Positions 1-6,019 of a DNA stretch of 6,877 nucleotides are shown here, in pieces. Source of the stretch: Bacteroidales bacterium (lineage in GTDB: Bacteria > Bacteroidota > Bacteroidia > Bacteroidales > JAADJA01); NCBI GenBank assembly GCA_021107975.1, contig JAIORT010000950.1, positions 1 to 6,877 of the forward strand, read 5' to 3'. Positions within the stretch are counted from its first letter, which is position 1, and each line of letters starts with the position of its first letter. A program made the position numbers and the translations under genes. The notes under the pieces were generated by a model. It searched no databases. It had not been told where the DNA came from and worked only from the letters and a program-made list of their open reading frames with translations.

Positions 1-446
1 CGATAAAACTTATATATCTCTTTTATTTTGTCATCATCAGTATCGTATTCAAAAATGCCGTCAAATGGCGGGTTCTTTTTTGTATTTGTGCCACCGGGTT
101 TGTGCTTTACTTCTAATTTATCTTTATTATAAATAATCGCAAGCTCCTGTTTTCCCGGCGAAACAATACCGGTTTTCGCTTCATAATTATTTAATCCGAT
201 GAGTTGTAAAAAGTTTTTCAGCTTTTCCACCGTTGATTGGTTGCCTGTGGTAGTGGTTGTGTTTGGTGCTTCCACAATTCCGTAAAGGTCTGCTTTTACG
301 GTTTCAAATACTTTTTTAAGTCCTTCCAATTGTTTTTTTAATTTTTTGTGCTTTTTGTTTTGCGGCTCGAAAGTGATAAGGTTATTATCCTTATCAAACA
401 AATGATCGAACCATTCGACGTTGTAACTGCAAATTCGTGTTGCCAT
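1..446 (-). CDS. Endonuclease/exonuclease/phosphatase (EEP) family protein, N-terminal part
   Basis: The minus strand reads open from an ATG at 446 to the left edge without a stop, giving 148 complete codons, so the C-terminus lies outside the window. The protein starts MATRICSYNVEWF. The SYNVEW segment, with Asn9, resembles the first conserved strand of EEP-fold metal-dependent nucleases and phosphatases. GIVEAPN follows at residues 56-62, where Glu59 fits the metal-binding glutamate of the family (usually seen as QEV or EVEN). A lysine-rich stretch at about 30-45 and a Thr run at 63-67 lie around these motifs. AIIYNKDKL at 103-111 fits the strand that follows in this fold. The family hydrolyses phosphodiester or phosphomonoester bonds; the substrate here cannot be told. 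The catalytic Asp and His motifs expected further on are not covered. The gene is transcribed away from the opine dehydrogenase cluster and need not be related to it. Confidence 0.75.
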   Translation of the reverse strand, partial: MATRICSYNVEWFDHLFDKDNNLITFEPQNKKHKKLKKQLEGLKKVFETVKADLYGIVEAPNTTTTTGNQSTVEKLKNFLQLIGLNNYEAKTGIVSPGKQELAIIYNKDKLEVKHKPGGTNTKKNPPFDGIFEYDTDDDKIKEIYKFY

Positions 447-548
447 GATTTTAATGTTTTTATTATTAATACTGTTGGTTTGGGAATATATAAATGATAT
501 CTAATCGTTTTTCAGTAGGTAAAAATACGATAAATAAAATTAATAAGT

Positions 549-556
549 CAAAAATA
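549..556 (-). promoter_or_regulatory. Possible Bacteroidota -7 element for the EEP gene
   Basis: CAAAAATA on the plus strand reads TATTTTTG on the minus strand, matching the TAnnTTTG -7 consensus of the Bacteroidota primary sigma factor. It lies about 100 bp upstream of the EEP start at 446. I see no good TTG -33 element at the expected spacing, and the motif arises easily by chance in such AT-rich DNA. Confidence 0.2.
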
Positions 557-616
557 CTTATGTGTTGGCTAAAAATAATTTGAAGGAAGTTGAGGAGATG
601 TAGTTATTTAAAAATC

Positions 617-635
617 CAAATAACAAATAACAAAT
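617..635. repeat. CAAATAA short tandem repeat
   Basis: Two exact CAAATAA units are followed by a partial third (CAAAT). Similar CAAAT-rich strings are, from memory, common in intergenic DNA of Bacteroidota. No function is evident. Confidence 0.6.
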
Positions 636-651
636 TTCAATTTAATATTCT

Positions 652-659
652 TATCTTTG
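652..659 (+). promoter_or_regulatory. Possible Bacteroidota -7 promoter element (TATCTTTG)
   Basis: TATCTTTG matches TAnnTTTG, the -7 element used by the Bacteroidota housekeeping sigma factor. It faces the opine dehydrogenase gene and would give a leader of roughly 280 nt that contains the palindrome and hairpins listed below. A convincing -33 TTG is not visible about 20 bp upstream, so the call rests on one element only. Confidence 0.35.
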
Positions 660-688
660 TAAAAATAAATTGTAATATTAATTTGTAA

Positions 689-803
689 ACTGAACAAAAA
701 CGTCCCGATAGCTATCGGGAGCAAATTTCTTCAATTGTAGTTTGTTTAAACCCACGCAGTTAAATTATTAAAAAATTGCAAAGTTTATGCCCGTTTGTTC
801 AGT
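689..803. repeat. Inverted repeat ACTGAACAAA / TTTGTTCAGT
   Basis: ACTGAACAAA at 689-698 is exactly complementary to TTTGTTCAGT at 794-803. The right arm is precisely the 10-nt loop of the small GC hairpin at 789-808. The arms enclose the 18-bp palindrome at 703-720. The pairing could form in RNA as a long-range stem or loop contact, or mark the ends of a small inserted element. Confidence 0.5.
703..720. repeat. Perfect 18-bp palindrome TCCCGATAGCTATCGGGA
   Basis: The sequence equals its own reverse complement over 18 bases and is GC-rich within an AT-rich stretch. From memory, CCCGATAGCTATCGGG is a highly repeated intergenic palindrome in many Bacteroidota genomes. I cannot confirm its copy number from this window. 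It could act as a hairpin in RNA or as a protein-binding site. Confidence 0.7.
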
Positions 804-813
804 CGGGCGTTTT
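789..813 (+). terminator. Small GC hairpin followed by GTTTT, weak terminator-like
   Basis: GCCCG (789-793) pairs with CGGGC (804-808) around a 10-nt loop, followed by GTTTT. The stem has only 5 bp and the T tract is short, so it is weak as an intrinsic terminator. It would lie inside the leader of the downstream operon if transcription starts near 659, which makes an attenuator-like role conceivable. It may also be just part of a mobile repeat. Confidence 0.25.
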
Positions 814-817
814 CAGT

Positions 818-890
818 ATAACATATAGTTTCCGTATAATATCAAAATAAAGAGTGTTATATGGCAAATTGCCGCTTAATAATATGTTAT
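818..890. repeat. Inverted repeat ATAACATAT / ATATGTTAT with inner hairpin
   Basis: ATAACATAT (818-826) is complementary to ATATGTTAT (882-890), and between them GGCAA-A-TTGCC (863-873) forms a short perfect hairpin. The AAC and GTT cores in the arms, with GTGTTAGC just after the right arm (891-898), recall integron attC sites. The strict RYYYAAC/GTTRRRY consensus is not met, so I record it only as an inverted repeat. Confidence 0.4.
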
Positions 891-935
891 GTGTTAGCAA
901 GGCAGGCTAAAGAGATATATGGCAGAAGAAATTTT

Positions 936-941
936 AGAAGG
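936..941 (+). promoter_or_regulatory. Shine-Dalgarno site AGAAGG deciding the opine dehydrogenase start
   Basis: AGAAGG lies 7 nt before the ATG at 949. The in-frame ATG at 919 has only a poor AAAGAG upstream. This site, plus the position of the nucleotide-binding motif, favours 949 as the start. Confidence 0.55.
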
Positions 942-948
942 ATATAAA

Positions 949-2028
949 ATGAGAAAAAAGAAATATACTGTAATTGGAGCTGGAAACGGTGGATTGGTAA
1001 CTGCCGGATATATTTTTTTAAAAGGATACAAGGTTTCTTTATACAACAGATCTGAAAATCGAATTAAACACATCAGAGAAAATGGGTACAATATTAAATT
1101 CGGTAATTTAATTAATAAAATAAAGCCGGATTATGTGGGCACTAACCTATCAGCAGCAGTATCTGACAGTGATGTTATAATTATTGTTATAACTGCAAAC
1201 GGACATGAAGACATTGCAAAAAATATTGCTCCTTATTTAAAAGACGGTCAAATAATTTTACTTGTTCCCGGCAGAACATGTGGAGTTTTACTGTTTAGCC
1301 AAACATTAAAAAAAGCAGGATGCAAGGCAAATGTTATTATCGCCGAAGCAAATACTTTATTTTTTGCGGCAAGACTTTCAGAACTTTGTATGATAGAAAT
1401 TAAAGGAGTTAAAATAAATGTTTCTGTGTCTGCATTACATTCTTGTGATACCGATTGTGTAATTAATATTCTTGCTGATGTTTTTCCAAATCTAATCAAA
1501 GCAGATTCATTTTTAGATACAAGTTTTAGTAACATCGGTGCCATATTTCATCCCACTATATTTCTTTTAAATAAAGAAAGAATCATACGAAAAGAAAAAT
1601 TTAATTTTTACACCGATGGTCTCACAAAGCAAATTGCACATTATATTGAAAAAATAGATTTTGAATTCAAATCTATTGCTACGGCTATTGGAGTAAATTC
1701 TCTTTCTGTACGCGATTGGTTAAATTCAAGATATGGACTTCCTCAATCTACTATTTATGAAATGATAAAATTTAATCCAACATATAAAGATATTTTGGCT
1801 CCTACAACAATAAATCACAGATATGTTTGGGATGATATTCCAACAGGATTAGTCCCTATGTCTTCATTTGGAAAAAATCTGGGGATTCCAACACCAACGA
1901 TTGATTATTTTATAAAAGAAGGAAGTAAATTATTAGATATTGACTTTCGTTCAGAGGGCAGGACTTTACACAAATTAGGACTTTCACCTGATAATTTAAT
2001 TTCTGATTTAATGGAATATTCCCATTAA
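949..2028 (+). CDS. Octopine/nopaline (opine) dehydrogenase family protein
   Basis: This is a 359-residue NAD(P)H-dependent oxidoreductase of the opine dehydrogenase family, which reductively condenses an amino acid with a 2-keto acid to give an N-(carboxyalkyl)amino acid. The N-terminal Rossmann fold shows GAGNGG at residues 10-15. The C-terminal half shows FHPTIFLLN, with His201, and HRYVWDDIPTGLVP, with Arg291 and Asp296. Their order and 5-residue spacing agree with the catalytic His-Arg-Asp set of the Arthrobacter N-(carboxyethyl)norvaline dehydrogenase as I remember it. GIPTPTID (312-319) and the GRTLHKLGL tail (337-345) are also family-like, and the length is normal. Arg34 after the second strand (LYNRS) hints at NADPH, which is an inference. 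An upstream in-frame ATG at 919 would add 10 residues. The gene leads a four-gene run with a B12 mutase-like protein, a ligase and a racemase. Substrates are unknown. Confidence 0.85.
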   Translation: MRKKKYTVIGAGNGGLVTAGYIFLKGYKVSLYNRSENRIKHIRENGYNIKFGNLINKIKPDYVGTNLSAAVSDSDVIIIVITANGHEDIAKNIAPYLKDGQIILLVPGRTCGVLLFSQTLKKAGCKANVIIAEANTLFFAARLSELCMIEIKGVKINVSVSALHSCDTDCVINILADVFPNLIKADSFLDTSFSNIGAIFHPTIFLLNKERIIRKEKFNFYTDGLTKQIAHYIEKIDFEFKSIATAIGVNSLSVRDWLNSRYGLPQSTIYEMIKFNPTYKDILAPTTINHRYVWDDIPTGLVPMSSFGKNLGIPTPTIDYFIKEGSKLLDIDFRSEGRTLHKLGLSPDNLISDLMEYSH

Positions 2029-2113
2029 GTAAAGTCCGTCAAAAATGTCCGAGAGTTAAAATAAATATTTTGATGCTTTAATTCAAAAATAAGTTCTGTA
2101 AGTTAATAGAATT
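2029..2113. other. 85-bp gap between the opine dehydrogenase and the B12-domain gene
   Basis: The gap holds two GTCCG direct repeats (2034-2038 and 2047-2051) but no terminator-like hairpin and no clear TAnnTTTG promoter. The sequence before the ATG at 2114 has no Shine-Dalgarno match. Absence of a terminator is compatible with read-through into one operon. Confidence 0.5.
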
Positions 2114-3985
2114 ATGAATAATACTATAACATTAGCCGATACAATTGGTTTGGCGAAAACAGATTTTGACGCCCATACTCTCGGTGTGGCTACAATTAAA
2201 GAATTTCTTACAGAATGTGGATTTAAAGTTGTTGTTGCAAACAATGAAGTATCAAAAGCAATTACAAATCCCAGAAATATATACAATTCATCATTAATCG
2301 AAGAATGGATTATAAAAAATAATATACAAGCTTTGGGCTTCAGTTACCGTCTGAATGTTGATGATGCAGTACTGATATTCCAAAAACTCATGTATCAATT
2401 GGAATCAAAGAAAATGCTGGTAAAAGACGGTGGGAAACTGAAAAGTATTTGGTTTGCCGGATTACCTGAAGCTTGTAATAAAATTAAATATTTATATAAA
2501 GACGTAATTGTTTTTTATGGTGATGAATCATTTACAGATACTCTGAAAATGCTTGGCATAGATCCTTCAAAAGCACCAAAAGGATTTAAAGATGATAGTA
2601 CATATAAAATCACCATAGATGGTTTTGGTAAAGAAATAATTGATAAAGGAGATTATATATCAACATTACCTGTGGATAGAAGTGGATATAAAAATTTCGG
2701 AACGGCAAATGATGATTTAATAGATCGCATCAACCATGGAAGGAATAATAATTTGCCACCTGTAATAAGAGCTCATGCAGGACCTTACATTGAGAACAGA
2801 CATGAGTCTGTAAAACAATTTATTGAATGGTCACGTTTGCTGGCTTTTAGCGGTTATTTAGATGTATTATCAATAGGGACCTCTCAATTAACTCAGGCAA
2901 AATTTGGAGAAGACTGGGATAATCTTCCTAATGGTGGAGGTGTGGGAGTTAATTCATCAGAGGAATATGAACGTATTTATGAAGCTGCAAAACCAATGCT
3001 TGTAAGAACTTATTCCGGTACTAAAAATCTTCGCAAACAAGCGGAAATACATGAGAAATCTTTAAATATTGCCTGGCATGCTTTATCTCTATGGTGGTTT
3101 TCTAAAATAGATGGACGGGGAGAATTAAATCTCCTCGAAAATTTAACCGAACATTTTGAAACAATTAAATATATTGCCAAAACAGGCAAACCTTATGAAG
3201 CAAATGTAGCTCATCATTTTGCATTCCGATCATCTGACGATATAAGTTATGTGGTATCAGCTTTTCTTGCTGCAAAAGCGGCTAAAAAACTAGGAATAAA
3301 ACATTTTATTCTTCAAATAATGTTAAACGACCCTAAGCATACATCTGCAATTAATGATTTAGCCAAAGCAAGAGCAACATTAAGTATAGTAAAAAGTCTT
3401 GAAGATTCGAATTATAAAGTATTTTTACAAACAAGGGTTGGTTTAAGTTATTTATCGCACAATATTGATAAAGCAAAAAAACAACTTGCATCTATAACCG
3501 CATTAATGGATGACATTGAGCCTTTCAATAATCAAAGTCCCGATATTATTCATGTGGTTAGCTACTCAGAGGGCAATGATTTGGCAACACCGGAAATAAT
3601 AGATGAAAGCATTAAAATAACATTGTTTTCTCTTAATAAATACCGGGAGTACCGGGAAAAAGGATGGATAGATAATATGGGCGAGAATCCCGATGTTAAC
3701 AAAAGGATGCTTTATCTTATAAGTGAAGCTGAAATAGTTGTAAATGCAATTGAGACTATAATTAAGGATACATATTCGCCTCAGGGATTTTTTGATATAT
3801 TTAAAATGGGATTTTTACCAGTGCCTCAGTTAATGTATTGTAGAGAGGAATTCCCTGAAGCTATAAAATGGAATACGAAATTAAGAAATGGCGGAGTTGA
3901 TATTTATTTTGACGGTAAAATAATATCTGCAAAAAGCAGAATGAATTTAATAATAAGGAAAAAATTAAAAAATGACAAAAATTAA
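2114..3985 (+). CDS. Cobalamin-dependent mutase-like protein: N-terminal B12-binding domain plus barrel
   Basis: This 623-residue protein opens with a cobalamin-binding domain (about 5-145). DAHTLG at residues 19-24 is a full DxHxxG motif, whose His21 would be the lower cobalt ligand, and the motif is followed by a helix and GFKVVVA. Ser77 in GFSYRL and Gly116 in WFAGLPE fit the later cobalamin-contacting loops of the fold. The remainder (about 200-590) is rich in alternating strands and helices. It has an arginine-containing segment, PPVIRAHAGPYIENRHES (215-232), then DVLSIGTSQLTQ (250-261) and VRTYSGTKNLRK (297-308). By eye these align with the TIM barrel of glutamate (methylaspartate) mutase subunit E. 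If so, the protein is a single-chain equivalent of the two-subunit enzyme with the B12 domain in front. A D-ornithine or lysine aminomutase relation is the alternative; the adjacent racemase suits that, but I see no PLP-lysine motif. It overlaps the ligase gene by 14 nt. The cofactor domain is well supported, the reaction is not. Confidence 0.7.
   Translation: MNNTITLADTIGLAKTDFDAHTLGVATIKEFLTECGFKVVVANNEVSKAITNPRNIYNSSLIEEWIIKNNIQALGFSYRLNVDDAVLIFQKLMYQLESKKMLVKDGGKLKSIWFAGLPEACNKIKYLYKDVIVFYGDESFTDTLKMLGIDPSKAPKGFKDDSTYKITIDGFGKEIIDKGDYISTLPVDRSGYKNFGTANDDLIDRINHGRNNNLPPVIRAHAGPYIENRHESVKQFIEWSRLLAFSGYLDVLSIGTSQLTQAKFGEDWDNLPNGGGVGVNSSEEYERIYEAAKPMLVRTYSGTKNLRKQAEIHEKSLNIAWHALSLWWFSKIDGRGELNLLENLTEHFETIKYIAKTGKPYEANVAHHFAFRSSDDISYVVSAFLAAKAAKKLGIKHFILQIMLNDPKHTSAINDLAKARATLSIVKSLEDSNYKVFLQTRVGLSYLSHNIDKAKKQLASITALMDDIEPFNNQSPDIIHVVSYSEGNDLATPEIIDESIKITLFSLNKYREYREKGWIDNMGENPDVNKRMLYLISEAEIVVNAIETIIKDTYSPQGFFDIFKMGFLPVPQLMYCREEFPEAIKWNTKLRNGGVDIYFDGKIISAKSRMNLIIRKKLKNDKN
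3955..3960 (+). promoter_or_regulatory. Shine-Dalgarno-like AAGGAA inside the upstream gene
   Basis: AAGGAA lies 11 nt before the ATG at 3972, within the last codons of the B12-domain gene. It supports that start and the overlapping gene arrangement, though the spacing is on the long side. Confidence 0.4.
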
Positions 3986-4958
3986 GATTGGTTTATTAAA
4001 CAAAAAAAGAGGAAATTTTAAATTACAGGAAAAATTTGCCGGTGCAGATAATGTAGTTGACGAAACACACAAAGAAGTTGCTCATCATAAACAAGCACTA
4101 ATTGATGCCGGATATGAAGTATGTACTATTAACTGGGGTGAATCTTTTATTAAAGATTTGATGGATAACAAGGTCGATTTAGTGTTTAATGTTTCAAGTA
4201 TGGCAGAAGCTGCTATACTGGAAGAACTTGAAATTCCATTTGTGGGGTCGGATACCGCTGCAATTGCTGTTGCAACAGATAAATCATTAGCAAAAAAAAT
4301 ATGGGAAAGTGAAGGACTGCAAACATCTCCTTTTCTTGTGGCAAAATCTGTAGAGGATTGTTCTGTATTTAAAAATAATCCTCCATTTGATTATCCGTTA
4401 TTTATTAAGCCGGTTGCAGGCAGAGGAAGTGCCGGAATTGATAATAACTCTATTATTGAAAATTATGAGCAGCTTGTGAAAGGTGTTGAAGAAAGATTAA
4501 ATACAATAAAGCAAGCTGTTTTAATTGAAAAGTTTTTGCAGGGTACTGAAATTACTTTTGGTGTAATAGGCAATGGAAATGATATTGAGGTATTACCACC
4601 ACTTGAAATTTCTTTTAGCGGTGAGGCACGTTTTTTAACATTTGATAAGAAAGAAATTGATGATGACAGCTTTTTTTGTCCGGCAAGATTAAATGATGAA
4701 GAGATGAGCAAAATTAAAGAATTTGTAAAAAATGCTTATCGTGCTATTGGCTTTAAAGATTACGGACGAATTGATACCATATTAACCAAAGAAGGACCTT
4801 TTCTTTTAGAAGGGAACTCTTTTGCCGGCTTAATGTGTACGCCCAAAGAAAAACCGCATAGCTACATTGGATTCATGGCTGTCGCGGCTAATATGAGTGC
4901 TTCAGACTTAATTGATAAAATTGTAAAATCAGCTTTGAAAAGATATGAAATAATGTAA
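3972..4958 (+). CDS. D-alanine--D-alanine ligase-like ATP-grasp enzyme
   Basis: This 328-residue protein belongs to the Ddl-type ATP-grasp ligases, which activate a carboxylate as acyl phosphate and join it to an amine. VDLVFNVSS (68-76) and IPFVGSD (88-94), then DKSLAKKIWESEGL (103-116), match the N-terminal Ddl pattern. FIKPVAGRGSAGI (144-156) supplies the ATP-binding lysine (Lys146) and glycine loop, and EKFLQGTE (186-193) the hinge. GRID (265-268) and LLEGNSF (278-284) supply metal-binding Asp268, Glu280 and Asn282. True Ddl enzymes continue NTxPGxT after the asparagine to bind D-alanine. Here it reads NSFAGLMCTP, and the tyrosine-lysine omega loop is also changed (RFLTFDKK, 220-227). I therefore infer a substrate other than D-Ala plus D-Ala. 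The gene overlaps its upstream neighbour by 14 nt and shares the TAATG of the racemase. A peptidoglycan role is possible but less likely in this setting. Confidence 0.8.
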   Translation: MTKIKIGLLNKKRGNFKLQEKFAGADNVVDETHKEVAHHKQALIDAGYEVCTINWGESFIKDLMDNKVDLVFNVSSMAEAAILEELEIPFVGSDTAAIAVATDKSLAKKIWESEGLQTSPFLVAKSVEDCSVFKNNPPFDYPLFIKPVAGRGSAGIDNNSIIENYEQLVKGVEERLNTIKQAVLIEKFLQGTEITFGVIGNGNDIEVLPPLEISFSGEARFLTFDKKEIDDDSFFCPARLNDEEMSKIKEFVKNAYRAIGFKDYGRIDTILTKEGPFLLEGNSFAGLMCTPKEKPHSYIGFMAVAANMSASDLIDKIVKSALKRYEIM

Positions 4959-6007
4959 TGCCTACATTAAAAATAGATATAAACAAGATAAAGTACAATG
5001 CTAAAACTTTAAAAGAATTATTTGCTGAAAAAGGGATATCTGTTACTGCCGTGATAAAGGGGGTAACGGGATCTCCTGAAGTTGCAAATGCAATTCTTGA
5101 GTGTGGGATCACCACCATAGCAGTTTCCCTTATTCAGAATATAAAAAAAATGAAAGAATTCGGAGTGAAAGTAGAATTTTTGCTTACACGACTGCCCACT
5201 CACACCGAAGTCCCGGATGTTGTTAAATATGCCGACATTAGTTTAAATTCTGAAATATCAACAATTAAATTATTATCTGAACATTCTCTAAAACAAGGAA
5301 AAAGACATAAAGTAGTTTTAATGTTAGAACTTGGTGATTTAAGAGAAGGGATATTACCGGAAGATATTGACTCGGTTATTGAACAAATTATACCGTTAAA
5401 AGGAGTTGAATTACATGGTATTGGTGTAAATCTTGCTTGCTTTGGAGGTGTTAAACCAACAGAGAAAAATATGATTGAGTTATCTCAAATAGTAGATCAC
5501 ATTCAGGAAAAATACAATATAATTTTACAAATGATCTCTGGTGGAAATTCGGCAAATTATGAATGGTTTCTATCTACTGAAAATATTGGGAATATAAATA
5601 ATTTAAGAATTGGAGAAGCTATTTTATTAGGTAGAGAAACTTTACACAGAAACAAAATCCCAAAATTATATACTGATGCATTTACTCTAATATGCGAGGT
5701 TATCGAAAGTAAAATAAAACCATCTTTGCCTTATGGTGAAATATGTCAAAATGCCTTAGGGGATATACCTGAGTTTAAAGATATTGGTAATATCAATAGG
5801 ATTATAATTGGAATAGGGGAACAAGATGTTGATACAAAAGCAATAACCCCAAGAATAAATGCCAAAGTTATTGGAGCAAGCAGCGATCATTTAATTTTAC
5901 ATTCCCAAAACCATATGGAAGTAGGAAATGAAATAGCATTTGATATTAACTATTCAGCCTTGCTCCGGTTATCGACTTCACCTTATGTGAAGAAAGTGTT
6001 TATTTAA
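4958..6007 (+). CDS. Alanine/ornithine racemase family PLP-dependent enzyme
   Basis: This 349-residue protein has the fold-type III alanine-racemase barrel, starting LKIDINKIKYNAKTL and then AVIKGVTG, where Lys34 should carry PLP. ELGDLREGI (124-132), GVNLACFGG (156-164), SGGNSANYEWF (194-204) and RIGEAILLG (217-225) follow. GIGEQDVD (285-292) lies in the C-terminal beta domain. The GDLREG and GEQDVD blocks are what I associate with the ornithine racemase (Orr) branch rather than classical Alr, and the length of about 350 fits. It would interconvert L and D forms of an amino acid, with ornithine the best-known substrate of that branch. Its ATG overlaps the ligase stop as TAATG, so translation is coupled and no Shine-Dalgarno is needed. 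Ornithine-degradation partners such as the thiolase and diaminopentanoate dehydrogenase are not in the window, so a biosynthetic role is equally possible. Confidence 0.8.
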   Translation: MPTLKIDINKIKYNAKTLKELFAEKGISVTAVIKGVTGSPEVANAILECGITTIAVSLIQNIKKMKEFGVKVEFLLTRLPTHTEVPDVVKYADISLNSEISTIKLLSEHSLKQGKRHKVVLMLELGDLREGILPEDIDSVIEQIIPLKGVELHGIGVNLACFGGVKPTEKNMIELSQIVDHIQEKYNIILQMISGGNSANYEWFLSTENIGNINNLRIGEAILLGRETLHRNKIPKLYTDAFTLICEVIESKIKPSLPYGEICQNALGDIPEFKDIGNINRIIIGIGEQDVDTKAITPRINAKVIGASSDHLILHSQNHMEVGNEIAFDINYSALLRLSTSPYVKKVFI

Positions 6008-6019
6008 TTCTTTTAAGCT
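6008..6019. other. Base-composition boundary between low-GC and high-GC DNA
   Basis: Counted by eye, 5881-5940 has 19 G+C of 60 and 5941-6000 has 23 of 60, while 6061-6120 has 34 and 6121-6180 has 32. The change falls at the 12-bp gap between two genes or within the first few dozen bases of the second. No repeat, tRNA, insertion-sequence end or terminator is visible at the join. Confidence 0.7.

Larger units (their letters stand above)
447..948. other. Divergent intergenic region, no gene seen
   Basis: About 500 bp separate the minus-strand EEP gene from the plus-strand opine dehydrogenase. All frames are short or broken, and nothing in them resembles a protein family. The stretch is very AT-rich. 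It holds a CAAATAA tandem repeat, a perfect 18-bp palindrome, a small GC hairpin, two longer inverted repeats and candidate promoter elements, listed separately. I looked for a cobalamin riboswitch, which would suit the B12 enzyme downstream, and saw none of its conserved segments. I saw no tRNA. Confidence 0.7.

Noticed and set aside
617..635. CAAATAA repeats as a CRISPR remnant
   Set aside because: The units are 7 bp and directly adjacent with no spacers; this is a simple low-complexity tandem repeat.
660..948. Cobalamin riboswitch upstream of the B12-enzyme operon
   Set aside because: It would make biological sense, but I find none of the conserved riboswitch core segments in this stretch; the only structures are the repeats already listed.
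919..948. Earlier ATG start for the opine dehydrogenase
   Set aside because: The extra 10 residues precede the usual start of the Rossmann strand, and the ATG at 949 has a well-placed AGAAGG. The earlier start remains possible.
1248..1544. Minus-strand open frame of 98 codons inside the opine dehydrogenase gene
   Set aside because: It is antisense to a well-supported gene and has no recognisable domain or ribosome site; treated as a shadow.
3972..6007. Ligase and racemase as the housekeeping ddl-alr pair of peptidoglycan synthesis
   Set aside because: The ligase lacks the D-alanine-binding NTxPGxT segment and the racemase carries Orr-type blocks. The neighbours are an opine dehydrogenase and a B12 protein, not cell-wall genes. 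It is not strictly excluded.
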